Positions 26,092 to 34,300 of a stretch of DNA of 64,000 bases are shown here, in pieces. The position numbers and the translations under genes are program-made. The first letter of the stretch is position 1, and each line of letters opens with the position of its first letter. Source of the stretch: an uncultured Lachnospiraceae bacterium (lineage in GTDB: Bacteria; Bacillota; Clostridia; Lachnospirales; Lachnospiraceae); assembly GCA_910583615.1 (NCBI GenBank), contig CAJTXP010000005.1, positions 77,121 to 141,120 of the forward strand. The letters run 5' to 3'. The notes beneath the pieces are model-generated. The model saw only the letters and a list, made by a program, of their open reading frames with translations, was not told where the DNA came from and made no database searches.

Positions 26092-26118
26092 GTGCTTGGA
26101 TGGATGATGTTCTGGAAT

Positions 26119-26157
26119 GCCGGAAGGTCTGGATTTGCAGGCTTTCCGGTTTTTTTA
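26119..26157 (+). terminator. Intrinsic terminator 2 after tRNA-Pro
   Basis: A second similar hairpin (GCCGGAAGG ... GCTTTCCGG) followed by TTTTTTT. The two are near-duplicates, possibly by tandem duplication. Confidence 0.8.
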
Positions 26158-26163
26158 TCCCAT

Positions 26164-26217
26164 ATAAACGGCACTGAATTCCTGCACTCATAGTTCTCGT
26201 TCTCTGGTGCCGTTTAT
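26164..26217. repeat. Inverted repeat upstream of the sigma-factor gene
   Basis: Perfect 11-bp arms ATAAACGGCAC and GTGCCGTTTAT separated by 32 bases. It lies between the tRNA terminators and the sigma-factor promoter region; function not evident. Confidence 0.55.
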
Positions 26218-26345
26218 CATACTTTCCCGGCAATTTTTAAACGTCAAATATATAAATTGCAAAAACATAAAAATTTTCTGTAACGAAACGTCATTTTTCC
26301 GGATATATAAGCAGAGGAACCAAAAGACGGGGGGAGGTGGCTGCC

Positions 26346-26831
26346 TTGAATGACATAGAGAGGGCGTATACAGCGCATGCAAGGGATGTGTACCGCTATC
26401 TGCTCAGCCTGACGCATGATGAAGATCTGGCAGAAGAGCTGACGCAGGAGACCTTTTTTCGTGCCATGAGGACCATGGGCAGCTACGACGGGAGCTGCAG
26501 GCTGTCCGTATGGCTCTGCCAGATCAGCAGGCATCTCTGGTATCAGTGGCTGGAAAAGCATGCCAGATGGAAGCGGGCGGAGCTGACGGAAGAGCTTCCG
26601 GGCGGGGAGACGCCGGAGCGGTCCGTGCTGCTCCATATGGAGAAGACGGCGCTGTACCGTGCGATCCACGCGCTGCCGGAGCCCATGCGGGAGGTGGTCC
26701 ATATGCGTCTGACCGGCGAATTCACCTTTGCGGAGATCGGCGGTATCCTGGGGAAGAGCGAGAACTGGGCGTGGACCACCTTCTATCGGGCCAAGAAGAA
26801 AATGATCGAGGAAATGGAGGAATGGAAATGA
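26346..26831 (+). CDS. ECF-type RNA polymerase sigma factor
   Basis: 161 residues with sigma region 2 (about 5-72; DEDLAEELTQETFFRAMR, WLCQISRHLWYQWL) and region 4 (about 95-155; LPEPMREVVHMRLTGEFTF, AEIGGILGKSENWAWTTFYRAK), and no regions 1 or 3, so the ECF class. I chose TTG at 26346 because GGGGAGG lies 8 bases upstream; GTG at 26337 overlaps that site. The stop overlaps the anti-sigma start by 3 bases. Its own promoter may be the TGTAACG ... ATATATAA region at about 26278-26310. Confidence 0.9.
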   Translation: MNDIERAYTAHARDVYRYLLSLTHDEDLAEELTQETFFRAMRTMGSYDGSCRLSVWLCQISRHLWYQWLEKHARWKRAELTEELPGGETPERSVLLHMEKTALYRAIHALPEPMREVVHMRLTGEFTFAEIGGILGKSENWAWTTFYRAKKKMIEEMEEWK

Positions 26832-27628
26832 AATGTTATATAGTCAAGGATCTGCTGCCCGGCTATATCGACGGCCTGACCTGCGAAGAGACAAATGCGG
26901 AGATCCGGGAGCACCTCAAGGGCTGTCAGGACTGCCGCAGAGTCTATGGGCAGATGTCGGCCGCCATGCCTCAGGATCTTCGCCTGCCGGAGGACAAGGC
27001 GCTGGATCAGGACATTGATTTTCTGAAACGTCTGAAAGGAAAAATCCGGCACAGATATGCGGCGGTGGCTGCCGCGACGGGCCTGACGCTGTTGGCGCTG
27101 GCGGCATTTGCCGGAAAATACCAGATTGCCCTGCCCTATGATCCGGAGCACATGGAAACGGAGATGTATCAGGCGGTTCCCGTGGTCAATGACAACGGCG
27201 TGACCCAGTGGACGGACGTGGACGCGCTGAACTTTGAAGAGACGGGAACGGTGATAAAAGAAGGCCAGGAACCCATCGATCTGGTGAGGTTCGTGGTCAG
27301 GGAACCGGAACCATATGATGATTTCCGGTCATACGGCAGGACGATCCTGCGGGATGGACAGGAGGTCCGGGTGGTCTACTACTGTTATACCAAAAGCCTG
27401 AAAAACTGTCTGGTGCCGGAGGAAAAGGCGCGCAGGGTCTGTTGGAAATCCACTGGGGATATCTATGGGATGAGACTGTACCGCGCAGACTATACACCGG
27501 TGATGACGGAGCATTATTATCTGCCCATGGAAGGGCTTTGGCTTGACTATCGGTTTGCGCGTCTCTCAGACCGGGAATTTGACGGGCAGAGGGAAAATGC
27601 GGTGCTGGTCTGGAACGGCATGAACTGA
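26828..27628 (+). CDS. Zinc-finger anti-sigma factor, membrane anchored
   Basis: 266 residues. The N-terminus is a ZAS domain with HX3CX2C (HLKGCQDC) and an upstream Cys (MKCYIVKDLLPGYIDGLTC). A transmembrane helix spans about residues 77-96, and the rest is outside the membrane with a DUF4179-like or sensor character I cannot name. It should hold the upstream sigma factor at the membrane until an envelope signal releases it. GGAGG lies 7 bases before ATG 26828, and the start overlaps the sigma stop. Confidence 0.85.
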   Translation: MKCYIVKDLLPGYIDGLTCEETNAEIREHLKGCQDCRRVYGQMSAAMPQDLRLPEDKALDQDIDFLKRLKGKIRHRYAAVAAATGLTLLALAAFAGKYQIALPYDPEHMETEMYQAVPVVNDNGVTQWTDVDALNFEETGTVIKEGQEPIDLVRFVVREPEPYDDFRSYGRTILRDGQEVRVVYYCYTKSLKNCLVPEEKARRVCWKSTGDIYGMRLYRADYTPVMTEHYYLPMEGLWLDYRFARLSDREFDGQRENAVLVWNGMN

Positions 27629-27670
27629 CCGGATGTCATGAAAATCCGAAAAGAAGAAGGGAGAAAAAAG

Positions 27671-28162
27671 ATGTATTATTTGGTTTATCTGTTGGGAGTT
27701 GTATATTTTCTGGCAAATGGAATCGGAAGCGCTCAGCGGTATCTGAACTTTGCGGACCATATTTCTCTGGCGTTCGTCCTGGGGCCGTGTGTGCTGGTCC
27801 TGTTCTGCACCGGGTCCTTCCGCGCGTTCGGCAGAGGTGTGGCGCACGCGTTCGGGAAAAGGGCCGACCCGGTTTTCCGGCTTGAGGAAAGCCTGCATGC
27901 GGTCCGGATGGTGATGGAGACGGCGGCTGTCTCGGGAGGGCTGGCGTTTCTGATCAGCACGGTCAACGTTTTTCGGGGGCTGGCGCCTTCGTGGGCAGAG
28001 GCGGACGGGATGGTCTGGCTTCTCCTGGATCTGAGCGTGGCGCTGCTTCCGCTTTTTTACCTGCTGGTGGTCTGCATGGTGCTTCTGCCTCCATATTATA
28101 TGCTGAAAAAGCGGCTGCCGGGCAGGAACATGGTGCGGGCAGAACAGGAAGAACTGCGCTGA
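27671..28162 (+). CDS. Small polytopic membrane protein, MotA-like topology
   Basis: 163 residues with four hydrophobic segments (about 1-18, 30-52, 82-106, 118-146). The order of helices and the soluble loop AFGRGVAHAFGKRADPVFRLEE recall a compact MotA/TolQ-type protein, but I see no proton-channel residue pattern strong enough to claim it. GGGAGAAAAAAG before ATG 27671. It is the third gene of the sigma/anti-sigma operon. Confidence 0.6.
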   Translation: MYYLVYLLGVVYFLANGIGSAQRYLNFADHISLAFVLGPCVLVLFCTGSFRAFGRGVAHAFGKRADPVFRLEESLHAVRMVMETAAVSGGLAFLISTVNVFRGLAPSWAEADGMVWLLLDLSVALLPLFYLLVVCMVLLPPYYMLKKRLPGRNMVRAEQEELR

Positions 28163-28185
28163 AGGAGGAAAAACCGGCACAGTCG

Positions 28186-28347
28186 ATGAAATGTGTGATT
28201 GTGAGGGACCTGCTTCAAAACTGTGCAGAAGGTATGGTAAGCGACGGGACGGCCGAGGATATCAGGAATCATCTGCAGGAATGCTGCTGCTGTCGCGCCT
28301 TTCTGGAAAACCTGGAAAAGGGAGAATCTGCAGAGACTGCGGATTAA
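28186..28347 (+). CDS. Mini zinc-finger protein, stand-alone anti-sigma-like domain
   Basis: 53 residues that align with the N-terminus of the anti-sigma factor at 26828: MKCVIVRDLLQNCAEGM against MKCYIVKDLLPGYIDGL, and HLQECCCC against HLKGCQDC. There is no transmembrane helix, so it would be soluble. A GGAGGA is present but 16 bases upstream of the ATG, so translation may be weak. It could titrate the sigma factor or be a truncated duplicate. A terminator follows. Confidence 0.62.
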   Translation: MKCVIVRDLLQNCAEGMVSDGTAEDIRNHLQECCCCRAFLENLEKGESAETAD

Positions 28348-28377
28348 GAACGGGCGAAAAATACAAGTGTACAGAGA

Positions 28378-28420
28378 ACATCCGGCCATGTAGTATTCTG
28401 CATGGCCGGATGTTTGTTTC
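28378..28420 (+). terminator. Intrinsic terminator of the sigma/anti-sigma operon
   Basis: Perfect 13-bp stem ACATCCGGCCATG / CATGGCCGGATGT followed by TTGTTTC. Confidence 0.82.
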
Positions 28421-28453
28421 TGCGCTTGTTTTACCCGAAATCTCCATATAATA

Positions 28454-28518
28454 AATACAACTACTTGGAAAAATGAGTACAACTAATAAAAATGTATGAA
28501 AAAAATTGTATGTTGTAG
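28454..28518. promoter_or_regulatory. TACAAC half-sites upstream of the arabinose promoter
   Basis: AATACAACTA (28454) and AGTACAACTA (28476) are direct repeats 22 bases apart, and TTGTATGTTGTA (about 28506) is an inverted relative. All lie just upstream of the -35 at 28540 and resemble halves of AraR-type sites (TTGTA-N2-TACAA). Confidence 0.4.
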
Positions 28519-28539
28519 GATAAAAAGAAGAAAAATTGA

Positions 28540-28568
28540 TTGACAAAGCAATATTCAGGATGTATATT
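28540..28568 (+). promoter_or_regulatory. Promoter of the arabinose transport operon
   Basis: -35 TTGACA (28540-28545), 17-base spacer, -10 TATATT (28563-28568). It gives a leader of about 175 bases before the binding-protein start. The leader contains an inverted repeat TTGTTCC-GACA-GGAACAA (28681-28698). Confidence 0.82.
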
Positions 28569-28699
28569 ATATCTAAAGAAAACGAGGACAAACAAATGAT
28601 ATTCGTGAAAATGTCAATGATCTCCAGTAGAAATTGGTGATATTGACTGGAAAAACAAGGAACATATTCCATGTACAATCTTGTTCCGACAGGAACAAC

Positions 28700-28711
28700 T
28701 TGTAAATACAA
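28700..28711. promoter_or_regulatory. Candidate AraR operator
   Basis: TTGTAAATACAA is a perfect TTGTA-N2-TACAA palindrome, the core of AraR operators in Bacillus. It lies within the leader 40 bases before the binding-protein gene, suiting a roadblock mode of repression by the AraR encoded at 32815. Confidence 0.5.
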
Positions 28712-28750
28712 CTTTTCATACTAAAATTCTATGTTGGGAGGAAAACAAAC

Positions 28751-29929
28751 ATGAAAAGAAAAGTTTTAAGCACGATCCTTGCAGTTTCCATGGTAGCTAC
28801 GATGGTAGTTGGCTGTGGCGGCGGTGGAGACACCCAGGCAGATGCTCCGGCAGCGGATGCAGGAACTGAGGCTCCGGCAGAAGGCGGAGACGCTGCACAG
28901 GCAGAAGCTCCGTCCGGAGTGGCAGCAGACAAAGAAGGCGGCAAGGTCGGCGTGGCAATGCCCACTCAGTCTTCCGAGAGATGGATCAAGGACGGCGGCA
29001 ACATGAAGGAGAAACTGGAGGCTATGGGTTATGAGGTAGACCTTCAGTATGCAGAAGACGATGTTCAGATGCAGGTTTCCCAGATCGAGAATATGATTGC
29101 AGCAGACGCTGACTGCCTGGTTATCGCGGCGGTTGACTCCGGAGCTCTTACAACGGTAGAGGCTCAGGCAAAAGAAGCTGGTATCCCGATCATCGCTTAC
29201 GACCGTCTTCTGATGGATACAGACGCAGTTTCCTACTATGCTTCCTTCGATAATGAAGGTGTTGGTACTGCCATCGGCGAGTACATCAAGACTGCAAAAG
29301 ATCTGGATGCTGCACAGGCGGCAGGCGAGAGCTACACCATCGAGTTCTTCATGGGCTCCCCGGATGACAACAACGCGGTTCTCCTTCATAAAGGCGTGAT
29401 GGACGTTCTTCAGCCGTATCTGGATGACGGTACTCTGGTATGCAAGACCGGAAGAACCGCCTTTGAAGATACCTGTATCTTAAGATGGTCTCAGGAGACT
29501 GCTCAGCAGTGGTGCGAGAACTATCTGACCGGCTACTATGCAGACGAGGATCTTGACATTGCGTGTACCGCATTCGACGGATTCGCATACGGTGTGAAGG
29601 CTGCTCTTCAGGGCGCAGGCTATACTGCTGAGAACTGGCCGCTGGTTACCGGACAGGATGCAGAGCTGATGGCATGCAAGAACATTCTTGACGGAACCCA
29701 GACTTCTTCCATCTTCAAAGACACAGGCCTTCTGGCTGACAAATGCGTAACGATGGTAGAGGCAGTGCTGAAGGGTGCTGAGCCGGAGATCAACGATACC
29801 ACAACCTATAACAATAATGTAGTAGTAGTTCCGTCCTATCTGTGTACTCCTGTTGCAGTTGACAAAGACAACCTGCAGGAAGTCGTAGTTGACAGCGGAT
29901 ATTATACAGCAGCAGATTTAGGACTGTAA
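28751..29929 (+). CDS. chvE: ChvE-type multiple-monosaccharide-binding lipoprotein
   Basis: 392 residues. Lipoprotein signal with lipobox VVGC (about Cys22), an Ala/Glu-rich linker to about residue 60, then a Peripla_BP_4 fold. GVAMPTQSSERWIKDGGNMK, QIENMIAADADCLVIAAVDS and FMGSPDDNNA are typical of ChvE/xylose-type receptors that bind L-arabinose, xylose, galactose or glucose. With araA and araD downstream, L-arabinose is the likely main ligand. GGGAGG before ATG 28751. A strong terminator follows before the ATPase gene. Confidence 0.92.
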   Translation: MKRKVLSTILAVSMVATMVVGCGGGGDTQADAPAADAGTEAPAEGGDAAQAEAPSGVAADKEGGKVGVAMPTQSSERWIKDGGNMKEKLEAMGYEVDLQYAEDDVQMQVSQIENMIAADADCLVIAAVDSGALTTVEAQAKEAGIPIIAYDRLLMDTDAVSYYASFDNEGVGTAIGEYIKTAKDLDAAQAAGESYTIEFFMGSPDDNNAVLLHKGVMDVLQPYLDDGTLVCKTGRTAFEDTCILRWSQETAQQWCENYLTGYYADEDLDIACTAFDGFAYGVKAALQGAGYTAENWPLVTGQDAELMACKNILDGTQTSSIFKDTGLLADKCVTMVEAVLKGAEPEINDTTTYNNNVVVVPSYLCTPVAVDKDNLQEVVVDSGYYTAADLGL

Positions 29930-29943
29930 TGACAGTCTGACTG

Positions 29944-29971
29944 AGGCGGCGGCTTGGTTCGCCGCCTTTTT
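29944..29971 (+). terminator. Intrinsic terminator between chvE and mmsA
   Basis: Perfect 8-bp GC stem AGGCGGCG / CGCCGCCT with TTTTT after it. Partial termination here would keep the binding protein in excess over ATPase and permease. Confidence 0.8.
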
Positions 29972-30056
29972 ACCGGGGTTTATCCCGCGGCAGGCGGTTG
30001 GATGTACGCGTCAGACGGACTGCTGCGCGGAAATATAAAGAAAAGGAGCAAGAGGT

Positions 30057-31607
30057 ATGTCAGATTATATCTTGGAGATGAACCACATAACCAAGGAATT
30101 CTCAGGCGTGAAGGCACTGGACGATGTAAATCTGAAGGTGAAAAAAGGCGAGGTCCATGCGTTATGCGGGGAGAACGGAGCCGGGAAATCCACACTGATG
30201 AACGTGCTCTCCGGCGTGTATCCTTACGGTACCTATTCCGGAGATATCGTCTACAAAGGTGAGGTCGGAAAGTTCCACAAGATCAAGGACAGCGAAGCCA
30301 GGGGGATCGTTATCATCCATCAGGAGCTGGCCTTAAGTCCCCACATGTCCGTGGCGGAGAACGTGTTCCTGGGGAACGAGCAGTGTTCCGGCAGGGGCGT
30401 CATTGACTGGACGAAGACCAGGGCAAAGGCGGCAGAGATGCTGGCGAAGGTCGGACTGGAGGGCGAGGACGTCAATGTACCAGTGAATTCGCTGGGCGTG
30501 GGAAAGCAGCAGCTGATTGAAATCGCCAAGGCCATGGCGAAGGATGTGGAACTTCTTATTCTGGATGAGCCCACGGCGGCTCTGAACGACGAGGAGTCCG
30601 CAAAGCTTCTGGAGATCATGCTGGAGCTGAAGAAGCAGGGCGTGACCATGATCATCATTTCCCACAAGCTCAATGAGATCAGCTACGTGGCGGATGCGAT
30701 CACGGTAATCCGTGACGGACACACCATCGAGACCCTGACGAAGGGTGTGGACGATTTCTCAGAAGACCGCATCATCAAAGGCATGGTGGGACGCGAGATG
30801 ACGAACCGTTATCCGATTCGCGAGGGAGTGACCATTGGAGATACGATTTTCGAGGTTCAGAACTGGAACGTATACCATCCGGAAGATCCCAACCGGCAGG
30901 TATTGAAGGATGTGAACATTCAGGTGAAAGCCGGCGAGGTAGTAGGCCTTGCGGGACTTATGGGGGCAGGACGTACGGAATTCGCCATGAGCGTATTCGG
31001 GAAATCCTATGGACAGAAGATCAGCGGTACCGTGAAGATGAACGGCAAAGAAGTGGATCTGAAGGATGTACGGACCGCCATCGACAACAAGCTGGCCTAT
31101 GTGTCCGAGGATCGGAAAGGCAACGGACTGGTTCTGATCGATGATATCAAGAGGAATATGACCATGGCTGCCCTTCGCAATTTCTTCTCCAAAAACGGCG
31201 TGGTAGACTCCAATGAAGAGATCGTGAAGGCAGAAGAATATAAGAAACTGATTAACGTAAAAGCCAATTCCATCGACCAGGCCGTAGGTTCTCTGTCCGG
31301 CGGTAACCAGCAGAAGGTGGTCCTTGCCAAATGGATGCTGACCCAGCCGGATGTGCTGATTCTCGACGAGCCCACCCGCGGTATCGACGTGGGCGCCAAG
31401 TACGAGATCTACTGCGTTATCAACGATCTGGCAAAGGCGGGAAAGGCAGTTATCATCATCTCCTCCGAGATGCCGGAGATCATCGGTACGTGCGACAGGC
31501 TGTATGTGATCAATGAGGGCCATATCGCGGGCGAGCTGGCGAAGGAAGAGATGACTCAGGAAAAGATCATGGGCTGTATTATGGCTGATAACAGGAAAGG
31601 TGCGTAA
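30057..31607 (+). CDS. mmsA: Multiple-monosaccharide ABC transporter ATP-binding protein
   Basis: 516 residues with two ABC domains. The first has Walker A GENGAGKST (about 40-48), and Walker B LLILDEPTAAL. The second has a degenerate P-loop GLMGAGRTE as in other CUT2 ATPases, signature LSGGNQQK, and LILDEPTRGIDVGAK. It powers uptake through the MmsB permease with the ChvE-type binding protein (GguA/MmsA family). AAAAGGAGC before ATG 30057; two bases separate it from mmsB. Confidence 0.95.
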   Translation: MSDYILEMNHITKEFSGVKALDDVNLKVKKGEVHALCGENGAGKSTLMNVLSGVYPYGTYSGDIVYKGEVGKFHKIKDSEARGIVIIHQELALSPHMSVAENVFLGNEQCSGRGVIDWTKTRAKAAEMLAKVGLEGEDVNVPVNSLGVGKQQLIEIAKAMAKDVELLILDEPTAALNDEESAKLLEIMLELKKQGVTMIIISHKLNEISYVADAITVIRDGHTIETLTKGVDDFSEDRIIKGMVGREMTNRYPIREGVTIGDTIFEVQNWNVYHPEDPNRQVLKDVNIQVKAGEVVGLAGLMGAGRTEFAMSVFGKSYGQKISGTVKMNGKEVDLKDVRTAIDNKLAYVSEDRKGNGLVLIDDIKRNMTMAALRNFFSKNGVVDSNEEIVKAEEYKKLINVKANSIDQAVGSLSGGNQQKVVLAKWMLTQPDVLILDEPTRGIDVGAKYEIYCVINDLAKAGKAVIIISSEMPEIIGTCDRLYVINEGHIAGELAKEEMTQEKIMGCIMADNRKGA

Positions 31608-31609
31608 TC

Positions 31610-32764
31610 ATGGAAAAGAATAAAGTTGTCAATATTGATATGAGACAGTACGGCATGGTACTGGCGCTTATAGCGGTTTATGTTATTTTTGCGGTTCTGA
31701 CCGGCGGCAAGAACCTGTCTCCGGCGAACATCAACAACCTGATCATGCAGAACGGCTACATCGTCATTCTGGCTGTCGGTATGCTGCTGTGCGTACTGAC
31801 CGGTAACGTCGACCTGGGCGTCGGCTCCGTTGTTGCAACCTGCGGCGCCGTGATCGGTATCGGCATGGTGGACTATGGCTGGAACATGTGGATTGCGATC
31901 ATCGCATCCCTGATCGTAGGCCTGCTCTGCGGTATGTTTGCAGGCTTCTTCATCTCCAAACTGGGAATTCCGCCTTTCATTGTAACGCTGGCGACCATGC
32001 TCATGGGTCGCGGCCTTACCTATGTGCTTCTGCAGGCACAGACCAAGGGACCCCTGCCGGCAAACTTCGTGTACATAGGCGCAGGCTTCCTTCCGACGAT
32101 CAAGGTCGGCAACATTGACATGGTATGTCTGATCGTGGCGGCGGTAATTTCGGTGCTGATTGTACTTTCAGAGCTGAAGAGCATTGCGACAAAGAAAAAA
32201 TACGGTTTTGCAACGAATCCCACCTGGCAGCTGATTGTCAAGGACGGCATCATCATTGCGATCGTATGGTTCTTCTTCTACAAGCTGGCATGCTACAGCG
32301 GCATCCCGTTCGTGCTGGTGCTGATGGCGCTTCTGGTGGGCCTGTATCATTTCATTACAACCAAGACGGTTGCCGGACGCCAGATCTATGCGCTGGGCGG
32401 CAATGCCAAGGCTGCAAAGCTGTCCGGTATCAATACGGAGAAGGTGTTCTTCTGGGTATATACCAACATGGGTATTCTCTGTGCAGTGGCCGGTATCGTC
32501 CTGTCCGCACGTAATGCATCCGCAACTCCGAAGGCGGGCGATCAGTTCGAGATGGACGCCATCGCATCCTGTTACATCGGCGGCGCTGCTACTTCCGGAG
32601 GTATTGGAACGATCATCGGAGCCGTTGTTGGAGCATTTATCATGGGTATCCTGAACAATGGTATGTCCCTGTACGGTTTCTCCACAGACCTTCAGAAGAT
32701 CGTGAAGGGCGCCGTACTTCTGGGAGCCGTAACCATCGATCTGGTATCCAAACGTAAAAAATAA
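31610..32764 (+). CDS. mmsB: Multiple-monosaccharide ABC transporter permease
   Basis: 384 residues, BPD_transp_2 family with about 9-10 helices (GguB/MmsB). Conserved segments: GNVDLGVGSVVA, GIPPFIVTLATMLMGRGL, YALGGNAKAAKLSGI and the C-terminal GTIIGAVVGAFIMGILNNG. It forms the membrane pathway for the pentose imported by ChvE-MmsA. Last transporter gene; a hairpin follows before araR. Confidence 0.94.
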   Translation: MEKNKVVNIDMRQYGMVLALIAVYVIFAVLTGGKNLSPANINNLIMQNGYIVILAVGMLLCVLTGNVDLGVGSVVATCGAVIGIGMVDYGWNMWIAIIASLIVGLLCGMFAGFFISKLGIPPFIVTLATMLMGRGLTYVLLQAQTKGPLPANFVYIGAGFLPTIKVGNIDMVCLIVAAVISVLIVLSELKSIATKKKYGFATNPTWQLIVKDGIIIAIVWFFFYKLACYSGIPFVLVLMALLVGLYHFITTKTVAGRQIYALGGNAKAAKLSGINTEKVFFWVYTNMGILCAVAGIVLSARNASATPKAGDQFEMDAIASCYIGGAATSGGIGTIIGAVVGAFIMGILNNGMSLYGFSTDLQKIVKGAVLLGAVTIDLVSKRKK

Positions 32765-32781
32765 TCAAGCAGTAAAAGGAA

Positions 32782-32803
32782 GGGCTGCCCTTCGGGGCGG
32801 CCC
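32782..32803 (+). terminator. GC hairpin between mmsB and araR
   Basis: Stem GGGCTGCC / GGCGGCCC (one G-T pair), without a T run. It may slow polymerase or stabilise the upstream mRNA. It also separates the only ribosome-site-like sequence (AAGGAAGGG) from the araR start. Confidence 0.45.
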
Positions 32804-32814
32804 CGTTAAAACAT

Positions 32815-33906
32815 ATGAGGCAGCGGGAAGCAAAATATATATCACTGGTAAACTGGATAAAGGAAAAGATCAGTACAAGGGAGCTTCGTCCGGGCGAAAA
32901 ACTGTACTCGGAGAATGAACTGAGTCAGATGTTCGGTCTGAGCCGTCAGACGGTGCGGCATGCCATCGGCGTTCTGGAATCAGAAGGGCTGGTGGAGCGG
33001 GTACGCGGCAGCGGAACCTATGTGGGCAGCCGCAGAGGCAATGTGAGAAAGCGTATGATGAACATCGCAGTGATCAGTACTTATGTGGACGGCTATATTT
33101 TTCCGCCCACCCTGCAGGGCATCGTACAGACTCTGTCAGGCGCCGGCTATATGACCCAGATCGCATTTACCAATAACCGGGTGGACAGTGAAAGAAAGAT
33201 CCTGGAAGGAATCCTGGAAAAGGACAATGTGGACGGCGTGATCGTGGAAGCGACCAAAAGCGCTCTGCCAAATCCCAATCTGGAATATTATCTGGAGCTC
33301 CAGAAACGCCAGATCGCCCTGCTGTTTTTCAACTGTGGCTATCCGGAACTGAAAGCGCCGGTGGTGGCGCTGGACGATGTGAAAGTGGCGGAGGATGCGG
33401 TCAACTATCTGCTCTCTCAGGGACATCGGAAGATTGCCGGGATTTTTAAAGCAGATGACGGGCAGGGAAAGCTGCGGTATGCGGGTTATGTGGAGGCTCT
33501 CCTGAAAGAAGGAATCAGTGTGGATGACCGTAAGATTCTCTGGATCGATACAGAAGATCAGAAGGCGCTTCGGAATATTAAGAACTCCGTACTGCGCAGG
33601 CTGACGGACTGTACAGCAGTGTTCTGCTACAACGATGAAGTCGCATTTGGTCTGATTGAACTTCTTCATAAAGAAGGCTTCCGGGTTCCAGGACAGCTTT
33701 CCATTGTCAGCATCGACGGCTCAGAGCTTTCCATGCTGGCAGAACCGCATATTACGTCGGTTCCCTATCCTATGGAGGAGCTGGGACGGAAGACGGCTGA
33801 GAATATGCTGAACCTGATCGAAGAACCGGACTTTGACGGGATGTATCTGTTCAGGCCGGAACTTCTGGTGCGCGATTCGGTAAGGAAAATAGGAGGGATC
33901 AGTTAG
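32815..33906 (+). CDS. araR: AraR-type transcriptional repressor (GntR HTH plus LacI-like sensor)
   Basis: 363 residues. N-terminal GntR winged helix (about 5-70; LRPGEKLYSENELSQMFGLS, RQTVRHAIGVLESEGLVERV) fused to a LacI/PBP1-like ligand domain (about 83-360; SQGHRKIAGIF, FCYNDEVAFGLIE). This chimera is the AraR architecture that represses arabinose genes until L-arabinose binds. Its neighbours araA, araD and a ChvE-type transporter agree. ATG 32815 has no clear ribosome site because the hairpin intervenes. Confidence 0.9.
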   Translation: MRQREAKYISLVNWIKEKISTRELRPGEKLYSENELSQMFGLSRQTVRHAIGVLESEGLVERVRGSGTYVGSRRGNVRKRMMNIAVISTYVDGYIFPPTLQGIVQTLSGAGYMTQIAFTNNRVDSERKILEGILEKDNVDGVIVEATKSALPNPNLEYYLELQKRQIALLFFNCGYPELKAPVVALDDVKVAEDAVNYLLSQGHRKIAGIFKADDGQGKLRYAGYVEALLKEGISVDDRKILWIDTEDQKALRNIKNSVLRRLTDCTAVFCYNDEVAFGLIELLHKEGFRVPGQLSIVSIDGSELSMLAEPHITSVPYPMEELGRKTAENMLNLIEEPDFDGMYLFRPELLVRDSVRKIGGIS

Positions 33907-34161
33907 ATGGACGATCATAAACGGAATTATCCCACCAGGGTATCGCTGGTCCTGAGGATCGTGGTATCCTTGTATCTTCTGTATCTGGCATGGGGGCTCC
34001 GGGAAGCGCCGGCAAATCATACCGGGGCGGAACGCCTGTTGTTTATTGCCGCCATGATTCTTTTTGCAGCGGTGGGTGTGGTTCTCGGCGGTCTGTCGCT
34101 GAAAGCCCTTTTGAGAGGAGAATACGGACAGCCGGATAACGGAGACGATACGGAACCCTGA
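33907..34161 (+). CDS. Small membrane protein, two helices
   Basis: 84 residues with helices at about 12-29 and 43-66, basic N-terminus and acidic tail. I recognise no family. GGAGGG lies 10 bases before ATG 33907, which follows the araR stop directly, so it is probably translated with araR. Its role in the arabinose locus is unknown. Confidence 0.6.
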   Translation: MDDHKRNYPTRVSLVLRIVVSLYLLYLAWGLREAPANHTGAERLLFIAAMILFAAVGVVLGGLSLKALLRGEYGQPDNGDDTEP

Positions 34162-34300
34162 ACAATTGATATACAATAGCATGAGATAATTCACGTGATG
34201 AATGACGCGCATCACGTTGAACATATAAGATCCATGTCTGAAGAGGCAGGTCTTATCCTGAAAATAAAGATGCCGCGGTGTCAGCGGAGGAATGGAGATT

